Shown: piece after piece, positions 1-8,120 of the stretch | How the letters are laid out: each line of letters begins with the position of its first letter | Numbering within the stretch: the first letter of the stretch is position 1 | From: S5-327 sp965200975 | GTDB taxonomy: Bacteria; Chloroflexota; Dehalococcoidia; Lucifugimonadales; Australimonadaceae | DNA: 64,000 nucleotides | Direction of reading: 5' to 3' | NCBI GenBank assembly: GCA_965200975.1 | Contig: OZ241740.1 | Span: 2,317,320 to 2,381,319, forward strand | Made by a program: the position numbers and the translations under genes | Notes under the pieces: model-generated | What the model was told of the DNA's origin: nothing | Databases searched by the model: none | The model's input: only the letters and a program-made list of their open reading frames with translations

Positions 1-1748
1 AGCTCGGCGTCCGCGATGCCGGACTCTCCCGCCAAGCCGCCGGCGCGCCACAGCCGAACGCTGTAGCCGAGCCTGGCCTCCAGCCGCCGCGCCGGGTCTT
101 CGTCCGCTGCGAGGACTACGACGTCTTTGGGGCGCGGCGGCGCGGCGGGTCGAGCGGCCTCGCCGTCAGCCCCTCGCTCCTCCCGGAGGATGAGCCAGTG
201 ATAGACGCCCGCCGCTCCCGCAACGAGCAGCACTCCGATAGACCACTTGCTCTCGTGCAGCGCCTGCAGCGCAAGCTCGCCCTCCAGAAGATCGCGCAGC
301 AACACGAACAGCAGTGCGCTCAGGCTTCCCAGCGCCATGAGCACCGCGGCGCCCGCCGCCCCGTAGAGGTAGGCGCGCCGCGACTGCGAAACGGGCTCCC
401 CGTCCGGGCGGGCTGCGGCGATCTGCTGCAGAGCGCGCCAGTAGTAGCCCCACAGCAGCCCTCCCGTCAGCGCAAGCGGGACGCCCCATGCGAACGACTC
501 CCGCCACTCTTCGCCGGTCAGCGTAGCGGCGGGCTGCGGCGTCAGCGCGCCGACGGCTGTCCCCAGCAGCAGCGTCGTTCCGATTGCAAGCGTGACCAAC
601 CCGATGGCGGTCAGGAGGTAGCGGTAGACTCGCCGCGACGCCGCGAGTCCGCCCGCGAACACTCCGGGCTCCTGATGGATGAGCGCCGCATGGTAGCCCC
701 AAACGCCGCCGCCGAGCACGAGCCCCGTGAACGACCCCGGCAGATAGCGGAAGTGCGCCGCAGCCGTCGCAGCGTGCTGATAGCGTCCCTCCGCCAACGC
801 GCTACCCACGGGCGCGGGCGCGTCGAGCGCCCACAGCAAGAACTCGCCCATCGTTACGTTCAGCGTGACCAGGAACGTCGTCGCTCCGGCCAGCGCCGCG
901 AACCCGTACAGGTAGATGTGCCGCAGGTCGGACGGGCCGTCGCGACGGGCCACGCGCAGCCAGTGCCACGCCCACCACGCGCCGCCCACGGCGGCCAGCG
1001 CGGCGCCCTCGCGGCTTTCCCTGCTCCACCACCCGGAATCGCCCGGCGATATCACTGCGCTCCCCGCCAGGGCGTCGTACGCGGCAGTGAGCGCCGCGGT
1101 GAGCACCATCGCCGCGCCCACTCCCGCCATGACCAGCGCATAGGCCGACGTGAGGTAGACGTACAGGCGGCGCGCGAGTCTGGCCGTCTCGGTCGGCTGG
1201 CCCTCGCGGGTCTCGCCGCGCCAGTGCAGCGCCCACACGCCGCTCGCTACGATCGGGAGCGCAAGCTGCCCGAGGTTGAAGTCGTCAACGCCCAGCAGGG
1301 CGCCAATCAGGACGGTGAGACTGCCGGCGGCGACAGCCGCCGCGACGCCCAGGACAAAGTAGACGTAGAGCTTGCGAATAAGCGCCCCGGCCTCAGCCGG
1401 GAACTCCCGCGTTGAGCGCTGCGCCAGGCTCCACAGGTAGAGCCACACCGGAACGCCTACAAGCGTGAGCGCAAGCGCGAGGGCGAGTTGCGTCTCTCCG
1501 CCTGCGAGGACGCGCTCCCCCGCAACAGCCTCCAGCAGGCCCCGGAGGAGCAGCACAACGCCGGAAGCCGCCACTCCCAGGGCGACCAGGCTAGGCGCAT
1601 AGTAGTACAGCCTTTTCAGGACGCCGATGCCGGGCTCCGCGACCGTGCGGTCGCTCGCACGTCTGAAGAGCGCCACAACCGCAACGATCAGCCCGATCGG
1701 CAGGATTAGCGTTACAGACGCGCCGAGTATGATTCCGCCGAGGCCCAT
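1..1748 (-). CDS. Multi-pass membrane protein with DUF5671-type repeats (partial, 3' end off window)
   Basis: The reading frame is open from an ATG at 1748 to the left edge (about 582 codons seen, no stop). The translation alternates hydrophobic helices with short basic stretches. A unit of the form R-R-x-Y-x-Y-L followed by three or four helices recurs about four times, with pieces such as RRLYVYLTSAYALVMAG, RRVYRYLLTAIGLVTL and RRAYLYGAAGAAVLMALG. This is the pattern of DUF5671 membrane proteins, whose biochemical role is unknown. The last visible part is cytosolic-looking and proline/arginine rich. It starts 29 bases beyond the stop of the anchored protein upstream (1778-2296), on the same strand, so the two are probably cotranscribed. 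The long plus-strand frame over the same DNA is an antisense shadow. Confidence 0.8.
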   Translation of the reverse strand, partial: MGLGGIILGASVTLILPIGLIVAVVALFRRASDRTVAEPGIGVLKRLYYYAPSLVALGVAASGVVLLLRGLLEAVAGERVLAGGETQLALALALTLVGVPVWLYLWSLAQRSTREFPAEAGALIRKLYVYFVLGVAAAVAAGSLTVLIGALLGVDDFNLGQLALPIVASGVWALHWRGETREGQPTETARLARRLYVYLTSAYALVMAGVGAAMVLTAALTAAYDALAGSAVISPGDSGWWSRESREGAALAAVGGAWWAWHWLRVARRDGPSDLRHIYLYGFAALAGATTFLVTLNVTMGEFLLWALDAPAPVGSALAEGRYQHAATAAAHFRYLPGSFTGLVLGGGVWGYHAALIHQEPGVFAGGLAASRRVYRYLLTAIGLVTLAIGTTLLLGTAVGALTPQPAATLTGEEWRESFAWGVPLALTGGLLWGYYWRALQQIAAARPDGEPVSQSRRAYLYGAAGAAVLMALGSLSALLFVLLRDLLEGELALQALHESKWSIGVLLVAGAAGVYHWLILREERGADGEAARPAAPPRPKDVVVLAADEDPARRLEARLGYSVRLWRAGGLAGESGIADAE

Positions 1749-1777
1749 GACGGCTGGTCTTCTCCTTTTCCTCTTCT

Positions 1778-2296
1778 TCAGGCCTTCGCGGGGAGCTCGT
1801 TCACGCTCGCCTCATCCGGGGGCGTCGGCGCCGGCTCGCAGTAGCCCAGCGGCCACGGCGGCTCGATAAAACGCCAAGCGCCCTCCTCGCGTTCGAGGGC
1901 GAACTCCATCCGGAACGACGTCTCGTTCGGCGCGAACGCGAAGGGAGCGTCCAGCGAGACGCTCGAAACGCGCACGCTCACGATAGCGCGCCCGTCGATC
2001 TCCTCGGTCTGCTCCAGTACAACCCGGTCGGACTGCCCAGCCCGCCAGCGCATCCGCTGCCGGAAGTCGTGCAGCGAGCAGCTTTGCTGCAAGCTGCCAC
2101 CGAAATAGGCGTAGGCGGCCCGGTAGTCGTCGTTGTCGAGGGCTTGCAGGTACTGCTGCACGACTCGTTCGGGGGAGTCTTCGGGGAGCGTTTCCGCCGG
2201 CCCTCCGGCTATCAGGGCGGCGGCTACGCCCGCTACGATGAGAGCGACGATCGCCGCCGCCGTTCCGGCCAACCACCGGCTCGACACGCTGTTCAT
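1778..2296 (-). CDS. Membrane-anchored extracytoplasmic protein, NTF2/DUF4878-like
   Basis: 172 residues. An N-terminal hydrophobic segment (about residues 9-31) acts as a signal anchor with no lipobox cysteine. The rest is a small alpha/beta domain that opens with SPERVVQQYLQALDNDDY, the start typical of NTF2-like/DUF4878 lipoprotein-type domains, and holds two cysteines (QQSCSLHDF, GYCEP). The function is unknown; such domains usually lie outside the membrane. It is the first gene of a probable two-gene unit with the DUF5671 membrane protein. A strong GC hairpin (2339-2368) lies just upstream. Confidence 0.7.
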   Translation of the reverse strand: MNSVSSRWLAGTAAAIVALIVAGVAAALIAGGPAETLPEDSPERVVQQYLQALDNDDYRAAYAYFGGSLQQSCSLHDFRQRMRWRAGQSDRVVLEQTEEIDGRAIVSVRVSSVSLDAPFAFAPNETSFRMEFALEREEGAWRFIEPPWPLGYCEPAPTPPDEASVNELPAKA

Positions 2297-2338
2297 AGGA
2301 CAGATTGTAGCGGACGCTTGGCTCGGGGGACTCGTTGC

Positions 2339-2368
2339 GAGTCGGGGAGAGAGCGCGCTCCCCGACTC
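2339..2368. repeat. Perfect 11-bp stem hairpin, member of dispersed intergenic hairpin family
   Basis: GAGTCGGGGAG (2339-2349) pairs exactly with CTCCCCGACTC (2358-2368) around the loop agagcgcg. Its core resembles, in inverted orientation, the GGGAGCG/CGCTCTCCC hairpins at 18.8 and 21.1 kb. It sits between a minus-strand gene start and the tRNA cluster, so it is not an obvious terminator for either. Confidence 0.6.
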
Positions 2369-2447
2369 CTGGCGAGCTTGCTCTGAACAGTTGCCGGCGC
2401 CATGCGCGCCATGCAGAATGGGGAGCCTTCCGCTAGAATGAGAGGAC

Positions 2448-2524
2448 GGGCGGTTAGCTCAGTTGGTTAGAGCGCTTGCTTCACACGCAAGAGGTCACAG
2501 GTTCAAGTCCTGTATCGCCCACCA
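2448..2524 (+). tRNA. tRNA-Val (CAC)
   Basis: Full cloverleaf. Acceptor stem GGGCGGT pairs with ATCGCCC, the D-arm TTAGCTCAGTTGGTTAGAG is canonical, the anticodon loop TTCACAC sits in stem CTTGC/GCAAG, and the T-arm has GGTTCAAGTCC. Discriminator A is followed by an encoded CCA. A TAGAAT box lies about 10 bases upstream. Confidence 0.97.
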
Positions 2525-2532
2525 TCTCGAGT

Positions 2533-2618
2533 GCCGAGGTGGCGGAACGGTAGACGCGCTGTGTTCAGGGCGCAGTGTCCTTACGGGCGTGCGAGTTCGA
2601 ATCTCGCCCTCGGCACCA
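2533..2618 (+). tRNA. tRNA-Leu (CAG)
   Basis: Class II tRNA with a long variable arm. Acceptor GCCGAGG pairs with CCTCGGC, the anticodon loop TTCAGGG sits in stem CTGTG/CGCAG, and the variable arm TGTCCTTACGGGCGT is as in bacterial leucine tRNAs. The T-loop is GTTCGAATC and CCA is encoded. It follows the tRNA-Val by 8 bases, so they share a transcript. Confidence 0.97.
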
Positions 2619-2667
2619 ACTGAATAGATACGCCGCCCGCCGGATGTTCAGCGGGCATGTGAGAGCA

Positions 2668-2743
2668 GCGCTAGTAGCTCAGTGGATAGAGCGCATCCCT
2701 GCGGAGGATGAGGTCGTGGGTTCGAGTCCCGCCTAGCGCGCCA
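2668..2743 (+). tRNA. tRNA-Arg (GCG)
   Basis: Acceptor GCGCTAG pairs with CTAGCGC, the D-arm is TAGCTCAGTGGATAGAG, the anticodon loop CTGCGGA sits in stem CATCC/GGATG, and the T-arm has GGTTCGAGTCC. Discriminator G is followed by encoded CCA. The anticodon reads GCG (codon CGC) rather than the more usual ACG, so inosine editing is not needed for this gene. Third member of the cluster. Confidence 0.93.
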
Positions 2744-2836
2744 TCTCCCTCTCTCTCCCGTTCCCTGGCGCCCTTTGGGCCTGTTGCTTGTCGGAACGCA
2801 TTCCGCCAGCTCGGCGGAGCCGGAAGCGTCCGGACG

Positions 2837-3484
2837 CTAGCCGCCCAGCATCACGCGCACGATGCCGCGCTCGAGGCGAAGTCCGAGGTCGACTGCAAGG
2901 TCGAGATGCGGCTTGTCGACTTTGGCGACAGCCGTCGCCACGCCCAGCATCCGGCCCATTTGGAACTCGACGGTCGTCGATACGAGCTCGCCGCCGGGAA
3001 CGTCCCGAAGGACCAGCAGGCCGGCGGCGCGGCCATAGAACCCCTCAGGGCGCAGCCGCTCAACGCCGGTAATCTTCCGGTCGAGCGCGTCGGCCTCTCC
3101 AACGCTGCGCAGTAGGCGGCTGACGAACGCTTCGTCGATCCACGCCTCGACGTCGCCGGGCTGCTCGAACAGGTGAACGGCGGTTGAAACCTCGAGCAGC
3201 TCTGCGGGCTCCTCGGCGAGCGTCGCCCCTCCCTGCGGCACGACGAATGCGCTCTCGTACCCATCGAGGCGATTGGCGGCGACGAGCGAATCGGCAGTCT
3301 CCAGCGATTCGCCGCGCCTCGCGTATTCCTCGTTGCTCACCGCCTCCTCGCGCAGCTGCTCGAACGCGGCAAGCTCGCCGGGGAGCTGCGGCTTGTCGAG
3401 CGTCATATGCCGGAGGTCGGCGGATGTTACGTCGAGGCTCATGCGGGCGAGCCGGTCGCTGGTTGCGTGCGGAGTTTCAGTCAT
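2837..3484 (-). CDS. Conserved hypothetical protein
   Basis: 215 residues, soluble, acidic in the first half, with no signal peptide or membrane helix. The ATG at 3484 follows a GAGGGGG Shine-Dalgarno-like run. The C-terminal third (FQMGRMLGVATAVAKVDK, then LDLAVDLGLRLERGIV) is the most ordered part and may pack as an amphipathic helix and strand pair. No catalytic motif or known family was recognised. It stands alone between the tRNA cluster and an oppositely oriented MFS gene. Confidence 0.65.
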   Translation of the reverse strand: MTETPHATSDRLARMSLDVTSADLRHMTLDKPQLPGELAAFEQLREEAVSNEEYARRGESLETADSLVAANRLDGYESAFVVPQGGATLAEEPAELLEVSTAVHLFEQPGDVEAWIDEAFVSRLLRSVGEADALDRKITGVERLRPEGFYGRAAGLLVLRDVPGGELVSTTVEFQMGRMLGVATAVAKVDKPHLDLAVDLGLRLERGIVRVMLGG

Positions 3485-3635
3485 AGCGGTAGGTTACCCC
3501 CTCTGCGCTTCTCCCGCACGCGATACGCACGGAGAGTCGATGCATTGACGTGCGCGATAGCGGCAGCGCGCGCTGCCGGGAGAACATCCGCTCCCCCAAG
3601 GGGCCTGGATACGCGCAAATCGGGAGAGCGGGCGC

Positions 3636-3658
3636 CTCCCCTGCGCGCCGCAGGGGAG
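3636..3658. repeat. 9-bp stem hairpin upstream of MFS gene
   Basis: CTCCCCTGC pairs with GCAGGGGAG around gcgcc. It lies in the 247-base divergent intergenic region and is one of several intergenic GC hairpins with GGGAG/CTCCC stems in this window. It may be a repeat element or affect mRNA structure. Confidence 0.5.
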
Positions 3659-3731
3659 CGCAGGCCTGGTTCGCATATCATGCAGGCGGCGGCGCAAGGG
3701 AGAAGCGCGAGGGGAGGAGCGCGAGGACGAA

Positions 3732-5018
3732 ATGTTGCGGAAGTTCACTGCCGGCTGGCGCGAGACGTTCGGAGCGCTGCGCTACCGCGAGTTCCGGCTC
3801 TTCTGGATCGGGCTTGTGGGGCAGGTCACCGGTCAGCAGATTACGATCGTCACGCTGGGGTGGCTGGCGTACGACCTGACGAAAGCGCCGCTGGCGTTGG
3901 GCGTCATCAACCTGCTCACTGCGGCGCCGCGCATCGCAATCGGGCTGCTCGGCGGAGTGCTGGCCGACCGCGTCAACCCGCGGAGTCTGATTATCGGCGC
4001 TCAGGCCGTGTCGGCCTCCGTGCTGGTTACGATTGCGACGCTCACGGCGACGGGCTACGTGGAGGTGTGGCACCTGGCGGCGGCCGCGTTCCTGCTTGGC
4101 CTCGTGCAATCGTTCGACGAGCCGAGCCGCGCGTCGATCTTCCCCCGTCTGCTGCCCGACCGGTCGCTTATTCCGGCGGCAGTGCCGCTCATATCCGTCG
4201 CGTGGTCGAGCACGCGAATTGTGGCGCCCTCGGTGGCGGGGTTCATCATCGCGGCGTCCGGCGCGGGGATGAGCTTCTATGTTGCGGCAAGCGGCGCCGC
4301 CGTGATGGCGGCGATGATGCGAATCGTGCGCGTGCAGGGCCCGCCAGCGCGCCAGCGCTCGACGATGTTCGCCGACCTGCAAGCGGGCGCCGGCTACGTG
4401 TGGCGGCACCCGATCTTTCGTCCGCTGGTCGTGCTGGCTTTCGTGGGTTCGGCTTTCGGGCAAGGCTACGTGCTCACCTTGCCGATTTTCCAGGACATCC
4501 TCGGAGTCGACTCCCGCGGGCTGGGGTTGATGTACTCGGTGCTCGGAGTCGGAGCGATCATCGGGTTGCTGTTCTACTCCCGCTCGGCGCGGCATATGCC
4601 GGCAGGGAAAGTGGCGCTCGCGTCCACCGGGCTATTCGCCTCAGGACTGATAGCGTTTGCGGCGAGTCCGTGGTACTTCGTCTCGCTGGCGCTGCTGCTG
4701 GGAGTCGGCGTCGCGGGCGTTGTGCAGATTACGTCCGCGCAGGTGATTCTCCAGACGATGGTGGCCGACGAACTGCGCGGACGCGTGATGGCGCTGCACG
4801 GCATGCACTGGGGCCTGTTGCCCGTGGGAGGGGCGATTATGAACGGCGCGGCGGAGTTCGTCGGCGGGCCAAGAGCTGTGGCGGCAGCCGTCTCGTTGCT
4901 GATCGTAGTTACGGCGGGGGTGGCGTTGCGCAGCCCTGCCCTGCGCCGCCTACCGCCCGCGGCGAGGATAACTCCCGACGGAGAGCAGAGCGCGGTAGGC
5001 GCCGATCGTTCCGGTTGA
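3732..5018 (+). CDS. MFS transporter (enterobactin-exporter-like subfamily)
   Basis: 428 residues with about 12 predicted hydrophobic helices. The start FRLFWIGLVGQVTGQQI and the motif-A-like loop GLLGGVLADRVNPRSL between helices 2 and 3 are typical of the MFS_3 (enterobactin exporter EntS-like) drug or siderophore efflux group. A second such loop (RGRVMALHGMHWG) precedes the last helices. Length is normal. The ATG at 3732 follows gcgaggacga. It is followed 132 bases later by a Rieske oxygenase on the same strand, so it may move a substrate or product of that enzyme, but the substrate cannot be read from sequence. Confidence 0.85.
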   Translation: MLRKFTAGWRETFGALRYREFRLFWIGLVGQVTGQQITIVTLGWLAYDLTKAPLALGVINLLTAAPRIAIGLLGGVLADRVNPRSLIIGAQAVSASVLVTIATLTATGYVEVWHLAAAAFLLGLVQSFDEPSRASIFPRLLPDRSLIPAAVPLISVAWSSTRIVAPSVAGFIIAASGAGMSFYVAASGAAVMAAMMRIVRVQGPPARQRSTMFADLQAGAGYVWRHPIFRPLVVLAFVGSAFGQGYVLTLPIFQDILGVDSRGLGLMYSVLGVGAIIGLLFYSRSARHMPAGKVALASTGLFASGLIAFAASPWYFVSLALLLGVGVAGVVQITSAQVILQTMVADELRGRVMALHGMHWGLLPVGGAIMNGAAEFVGGPRAVAAAVSLLIVVTAGVALRSPALRRLPPAARITPDGEQSAVGADRSG

Positions 5019-5150
5019 CCGCCGGTCTTGCTATTGCATGCTCTGTCAATGGCGACCGGGCGCTGCGCTCCTCTCGCAGTTCGCCATCGCCGGCGTTCCG
5101 GGTGTATCGTTCAGGCGGCGCGGCCTGTTCGATGCGCCGTGGAGACAAGG

Positions 5151-6434
5151 ATGCTCAGTATCGAGGACAATGCGCGGCTTACCTCGACGGGGCGAGGCAC
5201 GGAGATGGGCGACTTCCTGCGCCGCTTCTGGACTCCGTTCCTGCTGTCGAGCGAACTGCCCCGGCCCGATTGCCCTCCGGCGCGCGTGCGGCTCATGGGC
5301 GAGCAGCTCATCGCGTTTCGGAACAGCGAGGGCCGCGTGGGCCTGCTCGCCGAACGCTGTCCGCATCGCCGCGCGAGCCTCTTCTTCGGGCGCAACGAGG
5401 AGTCGGGCCTGCGCTGCGCCTACCACGGCTGGAAGTTCGACATCGACGGCAGATGCGTCGATATGCCCTCGGAGCCTGCAGCGTCGAACTACAAGGAGAA
5501 GGTGCGGCAGCCCGCCTACCCTACGGTCGAGGCCGGAGGGGTCGTGTGGGCGCATCTCGGCCCCCGAGAGGCTGCGCCGCAGCTGCCCGGGTTCGCATGG
5601 CTTGGCCTGCCGCCGTCGCACGTGCATATAACCAAGCGCCTCGAACGCACGAACTGGGTGCAGGGGTTGGAGGGGGGCATCGACTCCGCCCACTCGAACT
5701 TTCTGCACGCGTCGCTCGACGCGTTTCGCCGCACTCCGGCATGGCTCGAGCGAGCGCGCCAGGCGCAGGACCTGCGCGCCCGCTACCACGCGCTCGACCG
5801 CGCTCCCGTGTTCCTTGCGGAAGACACCGACTACGGCGTGCGCGTAGGAGCCCGGCGCGATATCGGCGAAGGCAGGCGCTACTGGCGGTTCACCCACTGG
5901 CTTATGCCCTACTACAACCTCTTCAAGCAGGGCTCCAGCGCGCCCGGACAGAACAGCCAGGGCATCGCGTGGACTCCCATCGACGATAACTCCTGCTGGA
6001 CGATAGTGGTCACGTGGAACGAGGAACGCCCGCTGTCGGGCGAGGATATCGAGGCGGCGGAAGAGTTCGCCGGCCCCGCGCTCCCCGGTTCGTTCCTGCC
6101 CGTGCGCAACATCGACAACGACTACCTGATCGACAGGGAGACCCAGGAGCGCTCGACGTTCACAGGCATCACGGGCACCCAGGCGCAGGATATGGCGGTG
6201 CAGGAGAGCATGGGGCCCATCGTTGAGCGCAACGAGGAGCACCTCGGCGCGAGCGACACCGCAATCATTGCGATGCGGCGCAGGCTCCTGCGTCAGGCGC
6301 GCGCCCTCGCGGACGGAGTCGAGCCCATCGCCGCCCGCGACGCGTCGGTCTACCGCGTCCGCTTCGCCGAGACGCTGGAGGCCGAGGACTCCGGGCTAAC
6401 CGCCGCCGCTCGCGCGGAGCTCTGCGAGGCGTAG
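5151..6434 (+). CDS. Rieske non-heme iron aromatic-ring oxygenase, alpha-subunit type
   Basis: 427 residues from the ATG at 5151, preceded by ggagacaagg; the open frame reaches back to 5028 but that part is not Rieske-like. The [2Fe-2S] site is C70-x-H72 and C89-x-x-H92 (ERCPHRRA, RCAYHGW). The mononuclear iron site is D178, H181, H186 (GGIDSAHSNFLH), the phthalate-dioxygenase pattern. Family members hydroxylate or demethylate aromatic or similar ring substrates using NADH electrons supplied by a reductase. No ferredoxin or reductase gene is adjacent, so electrons must come from elsewhere. It resembles the second Rieske gene (13393-14643) in spacing of all iron ligands. Confidence 0.9.
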   Translation: MLSIEDNARLTSTGRGTEMGDFLRRFWTPFLLSSELPRPDCPPARVRLMGEQLIAFRNSEGRVGLLAERCPHRRASLFFGRNEESGLRCAYHGWKFDIDGRCVDMPSEPAASNYKEKVRQPAYPTVEAGGVVWAHLGPREAAPQLPGFAWLGLPPSHVHITKRLERTNWVQGLEGGIDSAHSNFLHASLDAFRRTPAWLERARQAQDLRARYHALDRAPVFLAEDTDYGVRVGARRDIGEGRRYWRFTHWLMPYYNLFKQGSSAPGQNSQGIAWTPIDDNSCWTIVVTWNEERPLSGEDIEAAEEFAGPALPGSFLPVRNIDNDYLIDRETQERSTFTGITGTQAQDMAVQESMGPIVERNEEHLGASDTAIIAMRRRLLRQARALADGVEPIAARDASVYRVRFAETLEAEDSGLTAAARAELCEA

Positions 6435-6486
6435 GCGAGCGTCGCTGCGCGCAGCGAACGTAACGCGCCGAACATCGCGCCACTGC

Positions 6487-6494
6487 CTGGCGCG
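6487..6494. repeat. Left target-site duplication of IS element (CTGGCGCG)
   Basis: CTGGCGCG directly abuts the left inverted repeat and is repeated exactly at 9044-9051 directly outside the right inverted repeat. An 8-bp duplication fits IS1/IS1595 superfamily insertion. Confidence 0.93.
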
Positions 6495-6516
6495 GGTAGT
6501 GTCTCTCTTTGAAATC
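6495..6516 (+). repeat. Left terminal inverted repeat (IR-L)
   Basis: 22 bases starting GGTAGTGTCTC. It matches the reverse complement of 9022-9043 at 20 of 22 positions. Confidence 0.93.
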
Positions 6517-6608
6517 TGGGACAGCAGGGGCTGGCGGCGGGGCTCTGCAAGGGTAGACAATGTAGTCTAAAGTATGTCAAAGGCTATTGCAGCAAGGAGG
6601 CGTGAGCT

Positions 6609-6854
6609 ATGCCGATAGGGCCAAAGGGGGAGCGGAGACCGTCCAACCCCATAGAGTCCGGCATCATGGTTGCCCGTATCGCTGTGGGCGACATCGACGA
6701 ACAGTATGCTGAGCAGGCCCCGGTCGTGCCCAAGCGCGCCAAGGGCGGCAAGAAGGGTGGTAAGGCTAGGGCAGAGGCGCTGACGCCGGAGCGCCGCTCT
6801 GAGATTGCGGCGGATGCTGCCCGTGCTCGCTGGGGCAATGAGGTTATTGCGTAA
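6609..6854 (+). CDS. Small basic passenger protein of the IS element
   Basis: 81 residues with a strong AAGGAGG ribosome site 5-10 bases upstream. The N-terminal half is acidic and unmatched; the C-terminal half is lysine/arginine/alanine rich (RAKGGKKGGKARAEALTP, then RRSEIAADAARARW). Such a RRSEIAxxAAxARW tail is common in small phage and plasmid proteins of unknown, possibly nucleic-acid-binding, function. It lies inside the IS boundaries, 49 bases upstream of the methyltransferase remnant. Just upstream (about 6557-6572) is the small inverted repeat TAGAC/GTCTA, a possible operator. Confidence 0.6.
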   Translation: MPIGPKGERRPSNPIESGIMVARIAVGDIDEQYAEQAPVVPKRAKGGKKGGKARAEALTPERRSEIAADAARARWGNEVIA

Positions 6855-6863
6855 TGACACTTA

Positions 6864-6876
6864 CCCCCCCCCCCCC
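6864..6876 (+). repeat. Homopolymer tract of 13 C
   Basis: An uninterrupted run of 13 cytosines, 27 bases before the ATG of the methyltransferase gene. Long poly-C runs are prone to slipped-strand length change and can tune promoters or leaders. Its exact length may be uncertain in the assembly. Confidence 0.85.
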
Positions 6877-6903
6877 GATATTTTCGGAATGGTCGGTTAG
6901 CGT

Positions 6904-8054
6904 ATGCCATCCGACACTATCCGAAAGCTGCACAGCAACGATTGCCTGAACGTCCTAGAGGATGAGATTGTCCTTCCATCAAAGTCTATAGACCTCATCT
7001 ATCTCGACCCGCCTTTCAACTCTAAGAGCGTCTACAATCTGCCATTTACGGGCAAGGAGCTAAGTACGAACGTGGTTGGGATGTTAATGTAGTGGGTGGG
7101 GTGCGCCAGCTTCTTGTTTATGACAGGGACAAGGCTAAAAAGAAAATTGATAAAGGTAGCTATGACCGCACCATATATCGTGAGCACCGAACAGCCACAG
7201 CGTTTCCCGACTTTTGGGAGATTGCACCCATAAACTCCCAAGCTAAAGAACGGCTAGGCTATCCAACTCAGAAGCCGTTAGAGTTGCTTACGCGAATCAT
7301 TGAAGCACTATCTCCATCCCCTGCGAATGGCGGCCCTGCAAGCGTGGTGCTCGACCCATTCTGCGGGTGTGGTACGACACTCCATGCTGCCGAGAGCCTT
7401 GGTAGGCAATGGATAGGCATAGATATATCGGCGTTTGCCACTGGGTTAGTACGTCAACGGATATTGAGAAATTTCCATACCCTCACTACAGACGATGTGC
7501 TTGTGCGTGGTGTTCCAGTCAATGCGGTAGATGCTGAAGCGCTGGCGGAACGCGACAAGTTTGAGTTTGAGCGCTGGGTGTGCGGAGCCATTGGAGCCGA
7601 GGGTATGTTCCATCCACCAGGATCTCGCGGAGCAGACGGCGGCGTTGATGGAGTGCTAAAGTTTTACCCTGTTTACGACGGGCAGAAACTGAAGGCAGAG
7701 TATGCGCTCATACAAGTGAAGGGCGGGCATGTTACCTCCGACGCTGTGCGAGCGCTGAAGACGCAGGTTGAGCATTACGGCGCAAGTGCCGGAGTGATGG
7801 TCTGCTTCAAGAAGCATATGCGAACAGTCGAGAATCAGAGATTTAGAGGCGAGTTTAGCGACACGTTTGGCTCCTATCCCGTCATCCAAGGATTCAGTAT
7901 CGAGGATTTGCTGGCTAACAAGAAGCCCGACCTCCCGCTCTATGGGCGCGAACGGCCTATGTCTATCCTGCCTAGGCATGCTCGAACAGTAGCGTCAGAG
8001 GACATTCCGTTAGAGCAAATGGGATTCGATGAATATGCCCATGAAGAGGTTTGA
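6904..8054 (+). pseudogene. DNA methyltransferase fused to PD-(D/E)XK-like endonuclease domain, split and internally deleted
   Basis: The first part (6904-7092, 62 residues) has the N-terminus of a type III/beta-class DNA methylase: LIYLDPPFNS (motif IV, D-P-P-F), then YNLPFTGKE, and stops. The second part (7092-8054, other frame, about 320 residues) resumes at PINSQAKERLGYPTQKP (motif X region), then VVLDPFCGCGTT (motif I, AdoMet binding) and GIDIS. A C-terminal domain follows with GADGGVDG and ALIQVKGGHV, a D...QxK nuclease-type core. Intact relatives carry a long middle part with the target-recognition region. Here it is missing and the frames do not match, so an internal deletion plus frame change is likely and activity is doubtful. 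It is a passenger of the IS element. Confidence 0.8.
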
Positions 8055-8082
8055 TTCTATATATTTCTAACGGCTCTAATGC

Positions 8083-8111
8083 TTGACAAATGAGGCTTCT
8101 GTAGCTACAAT
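8083..8111 (+). promoter_or_regulatory. Consensus sigma-70-type promoter of the transposase
   Basis: TTGACA (8083-8088), a 17-base spacer and TACAAT (8106-8111). Expected transcription start is about 8118-8121, which coincides with the GTG start at 8121, so the mRNA would be leaderless or nearly so. Confidence 0.8.
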
Positions 8112-8120
8112 GCGGCTATA

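Noticed and set aside
198..1415. 405-codon plus-strand open frame
   Set aside because: It is antisense to the DUF5671 membrane gene, has Arg/Gln/His-rich shadow composition and no ribosome site.
3407..5989. 860-codon plus-strand open frame
   Set aside because: Out-of-frame shadow of the MFS and Rieske genes, Arg/Gly-rich, with no domain.
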